NCBI RefSeq assembly: GCF_000334915.1
Contig: NZ_AMSF01000056.1
Coordinates: 89,375-153,374 of the forward strand
From: Dyella ginsengisoli LA-4
GTDB lineage: Bacteria; Pseudomonadota; Gammaproteobacteria; Xanthomonadales; Rhodanobacteraceae
DNA length: 64,000 nt
Reading direction: 5' to 3'
Part shown: in pieces, positions 1 through 9,126 of the stretch
Layout: every line of letters starts with the position of its first letter
Position numbering within the stretch: position 1 is the first letter of the stretch
Position numbers and translations under genes: made by a program
Notes under the pieces: generated by a model
The model's database searches: none
The model's input: only the letters and a program-made list of their open reading frames with translations
Told to the model about the DNA's origin: nothing

Positions 1-309
1 AGCGAGCGCGGTTCGGACGAGGCCACGACCGACGAGCAGGGGCGCTTCGCACTGCCCGCGATATGGCGCAGCTCGCTGTTCGGCGCGCTGCTGCCGCACG
101 AGCCGGTGGTGGAACAGCAGATATCCATCGAGTACGGCGGCAGGAGCTACGTCGCGTGGAGTTTCATGAAGGGCTCGTACCAGGAAAACGACGAGCTGTT
201 CGGGCGTCCGCTGGAACTGCGCTGCCCGCTCGAGAACGAGCCGGTCAAGCACCGGCTCAAGGAAGATCATGTTGAGCACGACATTTTCGGGATCTGCGAA
301 CTGCCCTGA
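1..309 (+). CDS. C-terminal part of a DUF6795-like (carboxypeptidase-regulatory-like) protein, truncated by window edge
   Basis: The reading frame is open from base 1 to a TGA at 307-309, giving the last 102 residues of a gene that starts outside the window. The visible start of the fragment (SERGSDEATTDEQGRFALPA) looks like the sugar-binding-type beta-sandwich found in carboxypeptidase regulatory-like domains, followed by a short acidic and basic tail. Proteins of this type (DUF6795) occur as small accessory genes in T6SS clusters, often beside effectors. It ends 15 bases before the lipase gene, so the two are probably co-transcribed, and it could be an adaptor or immunity partner of the lipase. 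That role is an inference from position. The family assignment is from memory of the pattern and is tentative. Confidence 0.55.
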   Translation, partial: SERGSDEATTDEQGRFALPAIWRSSLFGALLPHEPVVEQQISIEYGGRSYVAWSFMKGSYQENDELFGRPLELRCPLENEPVKHRLKEDHVEHDIFGICELP

Positions 310-324
310 ACAACCTCCGGACAA

Positions 325-1506
325 ATGGACACTGTCATGACGGACTTCACGCCAACAGAAGCAGCACGCATCGCCAGGGGCGTCTACGGCCTGCGCACCG
401 AAACCGTATCGGGACTGGCACGAAATCACCGCGATCTGGGCTGCGAGGGCATGTTCGCGGTCGACGACAGCTCACGCTTCGTCGGCCGCTCCGGCGGCCT
501 GGTCGTGTGCAAGAAGCTCACCGGCTTCGGCTACATCGCCGCCGGCGAGGGACGCCGGCAGGGCGAGGTGCTGATCGCGACGCGCGGCACCGACATGCCG
601 CTGGACTGGCTCAGCAATTTCAACATCGGCGTACAGATCGGACCGGGCGGGCACCTGGTTCATGCCGGTTTCCACGACATCTGGAAATCGTTCGCCGCCG
701 ACATCGCCGAATTCCTGCGCGGGCGCAATCCGTCGGTGGTCCACTGCGTGGGGCACAGCCTCGGCGGCGCACTGGCCAATCTCAACGCGGATTACCTGAC
801 CAGCAAGGGAGTCGGCAGCGTGCGCCTGTACACCTTCGGTGCGCCACGTGCCGGTACGGTGCCATTTGCCCGCGCGCTGACCCGGCGGGTCGGAGCCGCC
901 CACATGTACCGTGTCCACCACCGTTCGGATCCGGTGCCGATGATCCCCGTTTTTCCGTTCCAGCACGCGCCTGTCCACGGGACCATGTACGAGCTGACCG
1001 GCCGGCACACGGGGCTGATCAACAGCCAGGCGCATTCGATGCTGGGCAGCTACATGCCGGGCGTCGACGAACTGGACTGGCTGGCGCTGGCCCGTCAGGG
1101 ACAGGACGCGATGGCCGACGCGCACACGCAATCCTGGCTCGACCAGGTCGCCGGAGGCGGTGGTGGGATCATCCCCTTCGGCGCCCGTGCCCTGCAGATG
1201 ATCGGTCGCGCGCTGGGCTGGTTGCTGCGGCAGGTGCGGAATGTCCTGGTGGGCGTGCTGGGAACGGCGGCCACGGTGGGGATGACGGTGCTCGACCAGC
1301 TGGCCTGGATGATCAGCCAGGCGGCACAGCTGTCGATCAGCGTGTCTTCCTACGTTGGCACGCTCATCGCCGCGATCTTCCGGTTCCTTGGCCGTACCGT
1401 CATGACCGGCGTGTCGATGACGATGGCCTTTGTCCGCTGGGTGCTCGATCTGCTCTACAGCAGCCTGGGCAATGTCGCCCGGCTCGCGCTCTCCGTGCTG
1501 GACTAG
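325..1506 (+). CDS. Class 3 lipase-family protein, candidate T6SS lipase effector
   Basis: This 393-residue protein has an alpha/beta-hydrolase core of about 250 residues. The nucleophile elbow GHSLGG sits at residues 143-148 with Ser145 as the likely nucleophile. Asp202, in a SDPVPMIP segment typical of class 3 lipases, and a histidine (probably His237) would complete the triad. Residues from about 265 to the end are hydrophobic and glycine-rich, with several amphipathic or membrane-like helices and no recognised domain. No signal peptide is seen, which suits a cargo delivered by T6SS. Phospholipase effectors (Tle families) are well known, and this one sits just before PAAR and near VgrG. 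Effector status is inferred from the neighbourhood. An in-frame ATG at 337 is an alternative start. Confidence 0.8.
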   Translation: MDTVMTDFTPTEAARIARGVYGLRTETVSGLARNHRDLGCEGMFAVDDSSRFVGRSGGLVVCKKLTGFGYIAAGEGRRQGEVLIATRGTDMPLDWLSNFNIGVQIGPGGHLVHAGFHDIWKSFAADIAEFLRGRNPSVVHCVGHSLGGALANLNADYLTSKGVGSVRLYTFGAPRAGTVPFARALTRRVGAAHMYRVHHRSDPVPMIPVFPFQHAPVHGTMYELTGRHTGLINSQAHSMLGSYMPGVDELDWLALARQGQDAMADAHTQSWLDQVAGGGGGIIPFGARALQMIGRALGWLLRQVRNVLVGVLGTAATVGMTVLDQLAWMISQAAQLSISVSSYVGTLIAAIFRFLGRTVMTGVSMTMAFVRWVLDLLYSSLGNVARLALSVLD

Positions 1507-1894
1507 GGCGCGGGCGGGGCATCCGCCGGCGGGTGCCCCGCGGGGCGTCCTAGGTGGGCTTCTCCGCCACCCGGACGGAAGCGGCGGTATGACCCCGGGG
1601 TCGGGGAAGGGGGCGGCCCTGGCCAGCCCCGGGCGCCCGTACCCGACGCGGCCCGCGGCTGTGCCGGCCCTCGCGCGCGGGGCGGCCGGCCTCGCCCGCG
1701 GGCGCGGGCGTGGGCGATTGTGACGGCGTGATCAATTCCGCGGATCTTTTACGCACCTAACCATGGAGCGCCATGCCGGCCGGTCGTCGCAGACGGGCCC
1801 GGGCGCGCAGCCATGGGGGAGGTGCCGGATGTTCCAGTCGTGCCGTTCGCTTGCATTCGCCGCGCTTCGTGACGCGGATGCGGGGCGCTGAGCC
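1507..1894. other. 388-base gap between lipase and PAAR genes
   Basis: This stretch has no convincing gene. Just after the lipase stop an 8-bp perfect stem (1514-1521 with 1534-1541, GCGGGGCA/TGCCCCGC) could form a hairpin, but no T-run follows, so intrinsic termination is unproven. The rest is very GC-rich up to about 1720. A 42-residue open frame (1763-1891) ends three bases before the PAAR start, but its arginine- and serine-rich composition does not look like a protein. A promoter for the PAAR gene may lie in the less GC-rich part around 1720-1765, though no clear -35/-10 pair was recognised. Confidence 0.5.
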
Positions 1895-2185
1895 ATGCCG
1901 CAGCCCGCAGCCCGCGTGAGCGATATGCACGTCTGCCCGATGGTGACGGGCGTGGTGCCGCACGTCGGTGGGCCGGTCAGCCCTCCCGGCAAGCCGACTG
2001 TGCTGATCGGCGGTCTGCCTGCCGCCCGGATGGGTGACATGGCCATCTGCGTCGGGCCGCCGGACACGATCGTGATGGGTGCGCCGACCGTACTGATCGG
2101 CGGCCAGCCCGCCGCGCGGATGGGGGACACCTGCTCGCATGGCGGCACCATCGTGCTGGGTTGTTTCACCGTGCTGATCGGTTGA
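1895..2185 (+). CDS. PAAR-domain protein, T6SS spike tip
   Basis: This 96-residue protein is a stand-alone PAAR domain that caps the VgrG trimer and sharpens the T6SS spike. PAAR tetrapeptides are seen at residues 4-7, 42-45 and 72-75, and the repeated blocks PTVLIGG-PAARMGD (34-48 and 64-78) are the signature of the cone-shaped fold. His12, Cys14, Cys52, Cys80 and His82 are candidates for the zinc site near the tip. There is no C-terminal effector extension, so cargo must bind non-covalently or through VgrG. It lies 10 bases upstream of the methyltransferase gene and 1.4 kb before vgrG, in the same direction. Confidence 0.93.
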   Translation: MPQPAARVSDMHVCPMVTGVVPHVGGPVSPPGKPTVLIGGLPAARMGDMAICVGPPDTIVMGAPTVLIGGQPAARMGDTCSHGGTIVLGCFTVLIG

Positions 2186-2195
2186 GGGGGACTCC

Positions 2196-3584
2196 ATGCG
2201 ATCCGCGACCCGCTCGATCCCTTCCCGTCGCAAGGCCCAGCCGCTGTCCCCGGCGGGCCGGGCATTTGCGAGCCAGCTGCAGGAAGCCATGCGGGTACAC
2301 CAGGCCGGCGACCTGGACGCGGCCGAGCGCTTGTACGGCGAAGTGCTGGAGCTGCATGCCGCCCAGCCGGACGCGCTGCATTTCCTGGGCGTGCTTGCCC
2401 ATCAGCGCGGGCGCAGCGATGAGGCGGTGCTGCTGATCAGCTCGGCGCTGAAGATCATCCCCAGACACCCGGACGCGCACAACAACCTGGGCAACGTGCA
2501 CAAGGAGTGCGGCCGGCTGGCCGATGCCGAGCGCTGCTACCGCAGGGCGCTGGCCTGCGCACCGGAGCACTACCAGGCGCAGAGCAATCTCGCCGTGGTA
2601 CTGGAGGCGCAGGAGCGGCTGGACGAGGCCTTCGAGGCCTACTCGAAGCTGATCCAGCAGGCGCCGACCTACGCGCACGGCTACTACCGGCTCGGCCTGT
2701 TCCTGCGCAACTACGCGCAGAACGAAGAGCATCTGCAGCAGTCGGCCGAATGTTTCCGCCAGTCCTACGAGCACGACCCGGCCAACGTGCGCGCGCTCGA
2801 AGGGGTGGGCGTGGCGCTGTACATGCTCCATCGGCATGACGAGGCCGCCGACGTCTATCGCCAGTGGCTGGAGCGCGAGCCGGACAACCCGGTGCCGCGA
2901 CACATGCTGGCCTCCTGCGGCGCCACCGAGGCGCCACCGCGCGCTGCCGACGACTATGTACGCGATGTCTTCGATGGCTTCGCCGAGAGTTTCGACGAGC
3001 AGCTGATCCAGAACCTGGGCTACCGGGCGCCGGAGGTGCTGGTCGGCATGCTCGACGAGGTGACGCCCGTCGACGGCGCCTCGCTCGACGTGCTCGATGC
3101 CGGGTGTGGCACCGGCCTGTGCGCGCCGCTGCTGCGCGCGCGTGCGCAGCGGCTGGTCGGGGTGGACCTGTCCGGCGGCATGGTCGACAAGGCGCGCCTG
3201 CGAGGCGGCTACGACGCGCTGGAAGTGGCCGAACTCACCGCCTGGCTGGAGGCGCATCCGCAGGCATTCGACCTGATCGTCTCGGCCGACACGCTGGTGT
3301 ACTTCGGCCAGCTCGGCCCGGTGCTCGCCGCCGCCGCCGGGGCGCTGCGTCCCGGTGGCTGGCTGGGCTTCACCCTGGAGGCGGTCGAGGGCGATGACGA
3401 GGTGGCCGAGCTCACCTCCAGCGGCCGCTACCGCCACTCCCGCCCCTACGTGGAGCACCTGCTCGCGGGCAGCGGGTTCGAAGCCGTCACCGTGCGCGGC
3501 GACACCCTGCGTCGCGAGGCGGGCAAGCCCGTGCACGGCTGGGTCGTCCGGGCGCGCCGCAGCCACTCACCCGACGGCGCCTGA
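2196..3584 (+). CDS. TPR-repeat protein with class I SAM-dependent methyltransferase domain
   Basis: This 462-residue protein has tetratricopeptide-type helical repeats over about residues 20-240 (for example the NLGNVHKECGRLADAERCYR segment). A Rossmann methyltransferase follows from about residue 245 to the end. The SAM-binding glycine loop DVLDAGCGTG is at 298-307, and the acidic residue after strand 2 is in GVDLSGGMVDKA. The substrate is unknown. The ribosome-binding site GAGGGGG sits 6 bases before the ATG. The gene is sandwiched between PAAR and VgrG, an unusual place for a methyltransferase. It could modify a spike component or effector, or act as a TPR adaptor that loads cargo; both are guesses. 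It resembles other bacterial TPR-methyltransferase fusions of unknown function. Confidence 0.85.
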   Translation: MRSATRSIPSRRKAQPLSPAGRAFASQLQEAMRVHQAGDLDAAERLYGEVLELHAAQPDALHFLGVLAHQRGRSDEAVLLISSALKIIPRHPDAHNNLGNVHKECGRLADAERCYRRALACAPEHYQAQSNLAVVLEAQERLDEAFEAYSKLIQQAPTYAHGYYRLGLFLRNYAQNEEHLQQSAECFRQSYEHDPANVRALEGVGVALYMLHRHDEAADVYRQWLEREPDNPVPRHMLASCGATEAPPRAADDYVRDVFDGFAESFDEQLIQNLGYRAPEVLVGMLDEVTPVDGASLDVLDAGCGTGLCAPLLRARAQRLVGVDLSGGMVDKARLRGGYDALEVAELTAWLEAHPQAFDLIVSADTLVYFGQLGPVLAAAAGALRPGGWLGFTLEAVEGDDEVAELTSSGRYRHSRPYVEHLLAGSGFEAVTVRGDTLRREAGKPVHGWVVRARRSHSPDGA

Positions 3585-3607
3585 GCGCACTACGACGGAC
3601 TCCGCCC

Positions 3608-5641
3608 ATGGCACATGCGATCACCGTAACCAGCGACGTCGAGAGCACCCTCCTGTTCGTCCGCATGAGTGCGACCGAGGGACTCGGGCAGCTGTTCTCG
3701 TTCGAACTGCACCTGCTCAGTGAGAACGCCGAAGTCGACCTGCGCAAGCTGCTCGGCACGCCGATGGCGGTGAAGCTGGTCGACGAGGATGGCACCACGC
3801 GCTACTTCCACGGCATCGTGGCGGAGGCCGAGCAGACCGGCTTCGAGACGATCTCCAAGGTGCGCTACGCCGCCTACCGCATGCAGCTGGTGCCCAAGCC
3901 CTGGCTGCTGTCGCAGAAGATCGACTGCCGCATCTACACCGAGATGGACGTGCCGTCGATCGTCAAGGCGGTGCTCGGCGACATCGGTTACGCCGACGTC
4001 AAGCTCAGTCTCACCGGCAACTACCCGCAGCGCGACTACTGCGTGCAGTACCGCGAGAGCGGCCTGAACTTCATCAGCCGCCTGCTGGAGCAGGAAGGCA
4101 TCTATTACTTCTTCACCCATGCGGCGAACGCGCACACCCTGGTGCTGGCCGACGCGCTGGGCGCGCACGCAGCCACCAGCGGCTTCGAGCATGTGCCGTA
4201 CTGTCCGCCGACCCAGCGCGGCGGACGCCAGGCCGGCTCGATGACGCAGTGGCGCACCGCCGAACAGGTGCGTTCGCTGAAGGTGCAGCTCACCGATTAC
4301 AACCCGCTCACGCCGAAGACCTCGCTGCTGGGCACCGCCACGCTGAGCGGCTCGGAATACCACGGTGTCGGCGGCCTGGATGTGTTCGACTATCCCGGCC
4401 CGCACGAGACCGCGGCGGACGGCAACCGCTACGCGCAGGTGCAGGTCGAGGCGCGTAACGCGCTGCACAAGGCCTGCCACGGACAGACCGACGCCTTCGG
4501 CATCGCCTGCGGCGCACTGTTCACGCTGCAGGATTTTCCGCTGCAGGCGCTCAACCGGGAGTACCTGGTCACCGGCACCCGCATCGAGCTGTGTGACCCC
4601 GGCTATTACGGCGGCGCGGATGCGAGCCAGGAGCCGTTCCGCTGCGACCTGCAGGCGATCCCCAGCAGCCAGCCGTTCCGCAGCCTGGCTGCCGCGGCCA
4701 AGCCGCGCATCGCCGGCCTGCAGACCGCAGTGGTCTGCGGCAGCGACACCGACGAGGACATCGCGGTCGACAAGTACGGCCGCGTGCAGGTGACCTTCCC
4801 CTGGAACAAGCCGGACAAGCCGAATGCCAAGAGCTCCTGTCCGGTGCGCGTGGCCTCGCCGTGGGCCGGCAAGACCTGGGGTGCGGTCAGCATCCCGCGC
4901 GTCGGCCAGGAAGTGGTGGTGAGTTTCCTCGAGGGCGATCCGGACCGCCCGCTGATCATCGGCAGCGTCTACAACGCCGACAACATGCCGCCCTACGCGC
5001 TGCCGGACAACAAGACCCAGTCCGGCGTGAAATCGCGCAGCCTGCTCGGCGGCGCCGACGACGCCAACGAGCTGCGTTTCGAGGACAAGAAGGGTTCCGA
5101 GCAGTTCTTCATCCACGCGCAGAAGGACATGCTGGAGGAGGTCGAGAACGACCACACCGTCACCATCGACCATGACGAGAAGGTGACGATCAAGAACGAC
5201 CAGACGCTGGAGGTCGGCAACGACCAGACCGAGACCGTCAAGCACGACCGCAAGGTCACCGTGCAGAACGACGACAAGCTCGACGTCACCGCCAATGGCA
5301 CCACCAGCATCGGGCAGAAGTTCAAGCTCAGCGCCGGCACCGAGATCGAGCTGGTCACCGGCGCGTCCAGCATCACCATGAAGAGCGACGGCACCATCGA
5401 GATCAAGGGCGTCAACATCAAGATCACCGGCAGCGTCGGTGTGAAGGTGGAGGGGCAGGTCGAGGTCGGGATCAAGGCGGGTGCCACCATGGACATCGGC
5501 GCCGGCGCCAGCCTGAAGGCGCACTCGGACGCGATGCTGGAAGTGGCCGGCAGTGCGATGACCACGGTCAAGGGAGCGATGACCACCATCAAGGGCGACG
5601 CGATGACCCAGGTCTCCGGCGCCATCATCATGATCGGCTGA
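3608..5641 (+). CDS. vgrG: VgrG, T6SS spike protein TssI
   Basis: This 677-residue protein has the standard VgrG layout. A gp27-like base (about 1-380) contains the typical FSFELHLLSENAEVDLRKLLG region. A gp5 OB-fold follows, with VDKYGRVQVTFPW and a conserved EGDPDRPLIIGSVYNADN stretch. The C-terminus is a beta-helical spike with short valine/asparagine/aspartate repeats (VTIDHDEKVTIKNDQTL and similar, about 505-560). The protein ends soon after the spike (GAIIMIG), so there is no evolved effector domain. It trimerises, receives PAAR on its tip and is expelled with the Hcp tube. It is the only core spike gene seen here. Confidence 0.97.
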   Translation: MAHAITVTSDVESTLLFVRMSATEGLGQLFSFELHLLSENAEVDLRKLLGTPMAVKLVDEDGTTRYFHGIVAEAEQTGFETISKVRYAAYRMQLVPKPWLLSQKIDCRIYTEMDVPSIVKAVLGDIGYADVKLSLTGNYPQRDYCVQYRESGLNFISRLLEQEGIYYFFTHAANAHTLVLADALGAHAATSGFEHVPYCPPTQRGGRQAGSMTQWRTAEQVRSLKVQLTDYNPLTPKTSLLGTATLSGSEYHGVGGLDVFDYPGPHETAADGNRYAQVQVEARNALHKACHGQTDAFGIACGALFTLQDFPLQALNREYLVTGTRIELCDPGYYGGADASQEPFRCDLQAIPSSQPFRSLAAAAKPRIAGLQTAVVCGSDTDEDIAVDKYGRVQVTFPWNKPDKPNAKSSCPVRVASPWAGKTWGAVSIPRVGQEVVVSFLEGDPDRPLIIGSVYNADNMPPYALPDNKTQSGVKSRSLLGGADDANELRFEDKKGSEQFFIHAQKDMLEEVENDHTVTIDHDEKVTIKNDQTLEVGNDQTETVKHDRKVTVQNDDKLDVTANGTTSIGQKFKLSAGTEIELVTGASSITMKSDGTIEIKGVNIKITGSVGVKVEGQVEVGIKAGATMDIGAGASLKAHSDAMLEVAGSAMTTVKGAMTTIKGDAMTQVSGAIIMIG

Positions 5642-5652
5642 CGGGGGCGCAC

Positions 5653-6192
5653 ATGTCGGCAGTCATTCACGCCTCGGTGCAGATGGAGCTTCCCGCGGAA
5701 GCCAATGCGGTGCTTCGCGCGGAGATGACCCCGCAGGTGGCCGTGCAGGCGCTGCTCGCCGCCGGTCGCCCGCAGGACGCGCTCACCCTGCTGGCCCGCC
5801 TGCTGCCCAAGCGCTACGCGGTGGCCTGGGTCTGCCAGTGCGCGCGCGAGCAGGCGCTCTCCCAGGAAGACCGCGCCGGCGCCTCGCTGGCCGAGCAGTG
5901 GGTGCGCGAACCCAGCGAAAGCAATCGGCGCGCCGCGTTCGAGTTCGCCCACGCCGGCGGCTACAAGTCGCTGGGCGCATGGATCGCCGCCTCGGCCGGC
6001 TGGTCCGGCGGCAGCCTGGCGCCGGCCGCGCAGGAGACGCCGGTGCCGCCGCCCGAGCATCTCACCGCGCGCGCCACGGTGGCGGCAATCAACCTGCTGG
6101 CGGCGCTGGAGCCGGCCGAGTTCGATGCCCGGCGCAAGGCCTTCATCGAGCGTGCGACCAGCCTGCTGCAGGCCGGGGGAGGGGAGGCATGA
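5653..6192 (+). CDS. DUF6931-family T6SS-associated protein
   Basis: This 179-residue, mostly helical and alanine-rich protein has no signal peptide or membrane segment. The region around DALTLLARLLPKRYAVAWVC matches the DUF6931 family, which is found in T6SS clusters next to VgrG or FHA genes and has no established biochemical role. It starts 11 bases after the vgrG stop. The position between vgrG and the FHA gene suggests a cytoplasmic accessory or adaptor role, which is inference only. Cysteines occur in WVCQC near residue 60, but no metal-binding pattern is obvious. Confidence 0.75.
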   Translation: MSAVIHASVQMELPAEANAVLRAEMTPQVAVQALLAAGRPQDALTLLARLLPKRYAVAWVCQCAREQALSQEDRAGASLAEQWVREPSESNRRAAFEFAHAGGYKSLGAWIAASAGWSGGSLAPAAQETPVPPPEHLTARATVAAINLLAALEPAEFDARRKAFIERATSLLQAGGGEA

Positions 6193-6250
6193 GCCGCTGC
6201 CCCGCCCATCCGCATCGGTCCGACTTCCCTCATCAAGAGGAGCGCTGAGC

Positions 6251-7594
6251 GTGTCGTCGATTCCCACTCTGGTCCTGGCGGTCACCGGCGTGCACGCGGC
6301 GCAGTTCGGCGCGCGCGGGCAGAAGTCTTTCGAGGGGCGCGACGGTAGTATCGGTCGCTCGGAGGATTGCGACTGGGTGCTCAGCGCCTCGGGCGTGTCG
6401 CGGGTGCACGCGATGATCCGCTGCCTCAACGGCATCTACTTCATCGAGGACCGCAGCACCAACGGCATGCTTCTCAACGGCGTGCCGCTGGTGAAGGGCG
6501 ACCCGTCAGCGCTCAAGCATGGCGACCGCCTGCAGATCGATACCTTCGAGGTATCCGTGAGCGTGCAGGCGGCCGGTGCGGTGCCAGCTCCGGCCGCGCC
6601 GATGCCGCCGGCGCCGCAGGACGTGTTCTCCACCTCGCCGCTGCCGCCGGCCGCCCCGATGCCGATGGGGCGCGACCCGCTCGACGACTTCCTCGATCTG
6701 GGGCCAGGCCCGGGCTCCCGGCCGCCGGCCGATGCCGGGCTGATCCCCGATCCGGTGGCGCCGGCCGGGGGCTCGCTCGATCCGCTGAGTTTCCTCGACG
6801 AGCCGTTCGCGCCGTCGCCGTCTCCCGCTGCACCGTCACCGGACTGGAACCACACGCCGGGCGTCTCCGACCACTTCCGGCCGCCGTTGCCGGAAGGCCA
6901 GCGCGCCGCCCAGATGCTGCCGGAAAACTGGGACCTGACCGTGGGCGACTTCGGCGCGCCGGCGGCATCGACGCCGGTTCCCGACCCGGCGCCTGCTCCG
7001 GTGCCGGCCCCCCCGCCCGCCGCCTGGACACCGCCGGCACCGGCTCCCGCATCCGTGTCGACCGGTGCTGCGATGCCGGCGGACATCCAGCAGATGCTGT
7101 CGATCGTGGTCGACGGCGTGATGGACGTGCTGCGCGCACGCGCCGAGATCAAGAACACCTTCCGCCTGCCGGTGACGATCATCCAGCGCTCGGAGAACAA
7201 CCCGCTGAAGTTCGCGCCGAACGCGGAGGAAGCGCTGCAGAAGATCCTCTCGCCACCGAACGCGGCATTCCTTTCCGGCCCCTCCGCGTTCGACGACGCC
7301 TTCGACGATATCCGCTGCCACCAGATGGCGATGCTCGCCGGCGTGCGCGCTGCGTTCGAATCGCTGCTGTCGCATTTCAACCCCGACCGCTTCGAGCAGG
7401 AGGCCGACGGCGGCAAGCGCTCGGCGTTCGCCGGCAAGGGGCGCTACTGGGAGAAGTACCGCGAGCATTTCGAAGGGCTGGCCAAGAACCCCGACGAATG
7501 CTTCCGCCGCCTGTTCGGCGACGAATTCGCGCGGGCCTACGAAGAGCAGCTGGCGCGCCTGAAGTCGGCGCGCCGCAACGCCGCGCGGCGATGA
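6251..7594 (+). CDS. tagH: FHA-domain T6SS protein TagH/Fha (TIGR03354-like)
   Basis: Reading from GTG 6251, which follows an AAGAGGAG ribosome-binding site, gives 447 residues. The N-terminal FHA domain (about 10-100) has all phosphothreonine-binding landmarks: Gly35-Arg36, Ser50, His53, Asn71-Gly72 and Asn76. A proline/alanine-rich linker follows (about 115-270). The C-terminal helical domain (about 275-447, with PLKFAPNAEEALQKILSPP) is characteristic of T6SS FHA proteins. Such proteins bind threonine-phosphorylated partners and switch on secretion. Here the candidate partners are the DATVV-type motifs of the two kinases and of TssL. An upstream in-frame ATG at 6125 would overlap the previous gene and lacks a good ribosome-binding site. 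Confidence 0.92.
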   Translation: MSSIPTLVLAVTGVHAAQFGARGQKSFEGRDGSIGRSEDCDWVLSASGVSRVHAMIRCLNGIYFIEDRSTNGMLLNGVPLVKGDPSALKHGDRLQIDTFEVSVSVQAAGAVPAPAAPMPPAPQDVFSTSPLPPAAPMPMGRDPLDDFLDLGPGPGSRPPADAGLIPDPVAPAGGSLDPLSFLDEPFAPSPSPAAPSPDWNHTPGVSDHFRPPLPEGQRAAQMLPENWDLTVGDFGAPAASTPVPDPAPAPVPAPPPAAWTPPAPAPASVSTGAAMPADIQQMLSIVVDGVMDVLRARAEIKNTFRLPVTIIQRSENNPLKFAPNAEEALQKILSPPNAAFLSGPSAFDDAFDDIRCHQMAMLAGVRAAFESLLSHFNPDRFEQEADGGKRSAFAGKGRYWEKYREHFEGLAKNPDECFRRLFGDEFARAYEEQLARLKSARRNAARR

Positions 7595-7619
7595 CATTTC
7601 AGACACGGGCATCGATCCG

Positions 7620-8960
7620 ATGACGCAAAACAACAAAGTGGTTTGGAGCGAAGGCCTGTTCCTGCGGCCGCAGCACCTGCAGCAGAACGAGCGCTACCTC
7701 GAGCGCTTCGTCGAGCTGCGCGCCGGTGCGCTGCGGCCGTACAGCTTCGGCTTCACCGAGCTGGAACTGGAGGCCGACCTGCTGGCGGTGGGCAAGCTGG
7801 GCATCAAGCGGGCGCGGGGCGTGCTGCCCGACGGCACGCCGTTCGCGATGCCGTCCGACGATCCGCTGCCGCCGCCACTGGAGGTCGATGCGAACTGGCG
7901 CGACCAGACCATCTACCTGACGCTGCCGCTGCGCTCGCCGACCCAGCCGGACAGTGGCCGGCCCGAGGCGCCGGCGGAGAAGCTGTTCCGCTTCCGCGTG
8001 CGCGAGGCCGAGGTGCGCGATGCCTCCGGCAGCACCGACGGCACCGCGGTGCTGGAGGTCGGCGGCATGACCAGCCGGCTGCTGCCCGAGTCGCAGCCGC
8101 TGGAGGGCCTGACCCGGTTGCCGCTGGCGCGCATCGTCGAATGCCGCTCGGATCGCCGGGTGATGCTCGACGAGGGCTTCATGCCGACCGGCCTGCGCTG
8201 CGAGGCGATCCCGCGGCTGGTGACCTTCCTCACCGAACTGCTCGGCCTGCTGCACCAGCGCGGCGAGGCGCTGGCCAGCCGGGTGGCGCTGACCGACCGC
8301 GGCGGCGCGGCCGAGATCGCCGACTTCCTGCTGCTGCAGGTGGTCAACCGCTACCAGCCGCTGGTCGCCCACCTGGCCGAAGCGCCGCTGGCGCATCCGG
8401 AAGAGCTGTACCGGCTGATGGTGGCGATGGCCGGCGAGCTGGCCACGTTCACCGCGCCGGGCAAGCGGCCGCCGGCGTTCCCGGCGTATCGCCACGAGGC
8501 GCTGCGCGAGAGCTTCGAGCCGGTGATCGCCGCGCTGCGCGCCAGCCTCAGCGCGGTGATGGAACAGACCGCCCTGGCGATCCCGCTGCAGCAGCGCAAG
8601 TTCGGCGTGTGGGTGGCGGTGGTGCCGGATCTGTCGCTGCTGGACACCGCCGCCTTCGTGCTGGCGGCCAAGGCCGACCTGAAGTCCGAGGAGCTGCGCC
8701 GACAGCTGCCGGCGGTCTCCAAGATCGGACCGGTGGAGAAGATCCGCGACCTGGTCAACCTGCAGCTGCCGGGCATCGGCCTGGCACCGATGCCGGTGGC
8801 GCCGCGACAGATTCCCTACAACGCAGGCTATCTGTACTTCGAATTCGACCGGCACTCGCCGATGTGGCGGGAACTGAAGACCTCCGGCGGCATCGCGTTC
8901 CATTTCGGCAGCGAGTTCGCCGGACTGGACCTGCAGCTCTGGGCGATCCGGGGAGGGTGA
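7620..8960 (+). CDS. tssK: TssK, T6SS baseplate adaptor
   Basis: This 446-residue cytoplasmic protein begins VVWSEGLFLRPQHLQQNERY, the hallmark N-terminus of TssK (ImpJ/VasE). TssK trimers link the baseplate (TssEFG) to the membrane complex by contacting TssL and TssM, which are encoded directly downstream. Length and the C-terminal LPGIGLAPMPVAPRQIPYN stretch are typical. It begins 25 bases after tagH. A 166-base gap separates it from tssL, larger than other gaps in this operon. Confidence 0.96.
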   Translation: MTQNNKVVWSEGLFLRPQHLQQNERYLERFVELRAGALRPYSFGFTELELEADLLAVGKLGIKRARGVLPDGTPFAMPSDDPLPPPLEVDANWRDQTIYLTLPLRSPTQPDSGRPEAPAEKLFRFRVREAEVRDASGSTDGTAVLEVGGMTSRLLPESQPLEGLTRLPLARIVECRSDRRVMLDEGFMPTGLRCEAIPRLVTFLTELLGLLHQRGEALASRVALTDRGGAAEIADFLLLQVVNRYQPLVAHLAEAPLAHPEELYRLMVAMAGELATFTAPGKRPPAFPAYRHEALRESFEPVIAALRASLSAVMEQTALAIPLQQRKFGVWVAVVPDLSLLDTAAFVLAAKADLKSEELRRQLPAVSKIGPVEKIRDLVNLQLPGIGLAPMPVAPRQIPYNAGYLYFEFDRHSPMWRELKTSGGIAFHFGSEFAGLDLQLWAIRGG

Positions 8961-9126
8961 GTCGGATCATGGCCTCCTTCAGAACTGCGTTGCCATTCAG
9001 CGGCCACGACCCTGCGCTGGCGGAACGGCCTCCGGTCGCACGCCCCGCCATGTCGTCCTCCTCCATGGGTGCACGCGCCTGCCGCCTGCGGCGCGGGGCA
9101 TCCGCAAGCCACTCGCAGGTCCAGCC

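Noticed and set aside
1550..1756. 68-codon - strand frame in the lipase-PAAR gap
   Set aside because: Proline/arginine-rich translation of GC-rich DNA with no start signal or domain.
1763..1891. 42-codon open frame before the PAAR gene
   Set aside because: Composition is arginine/serine-rich, there is no family match, and it is too short to support without conservation.
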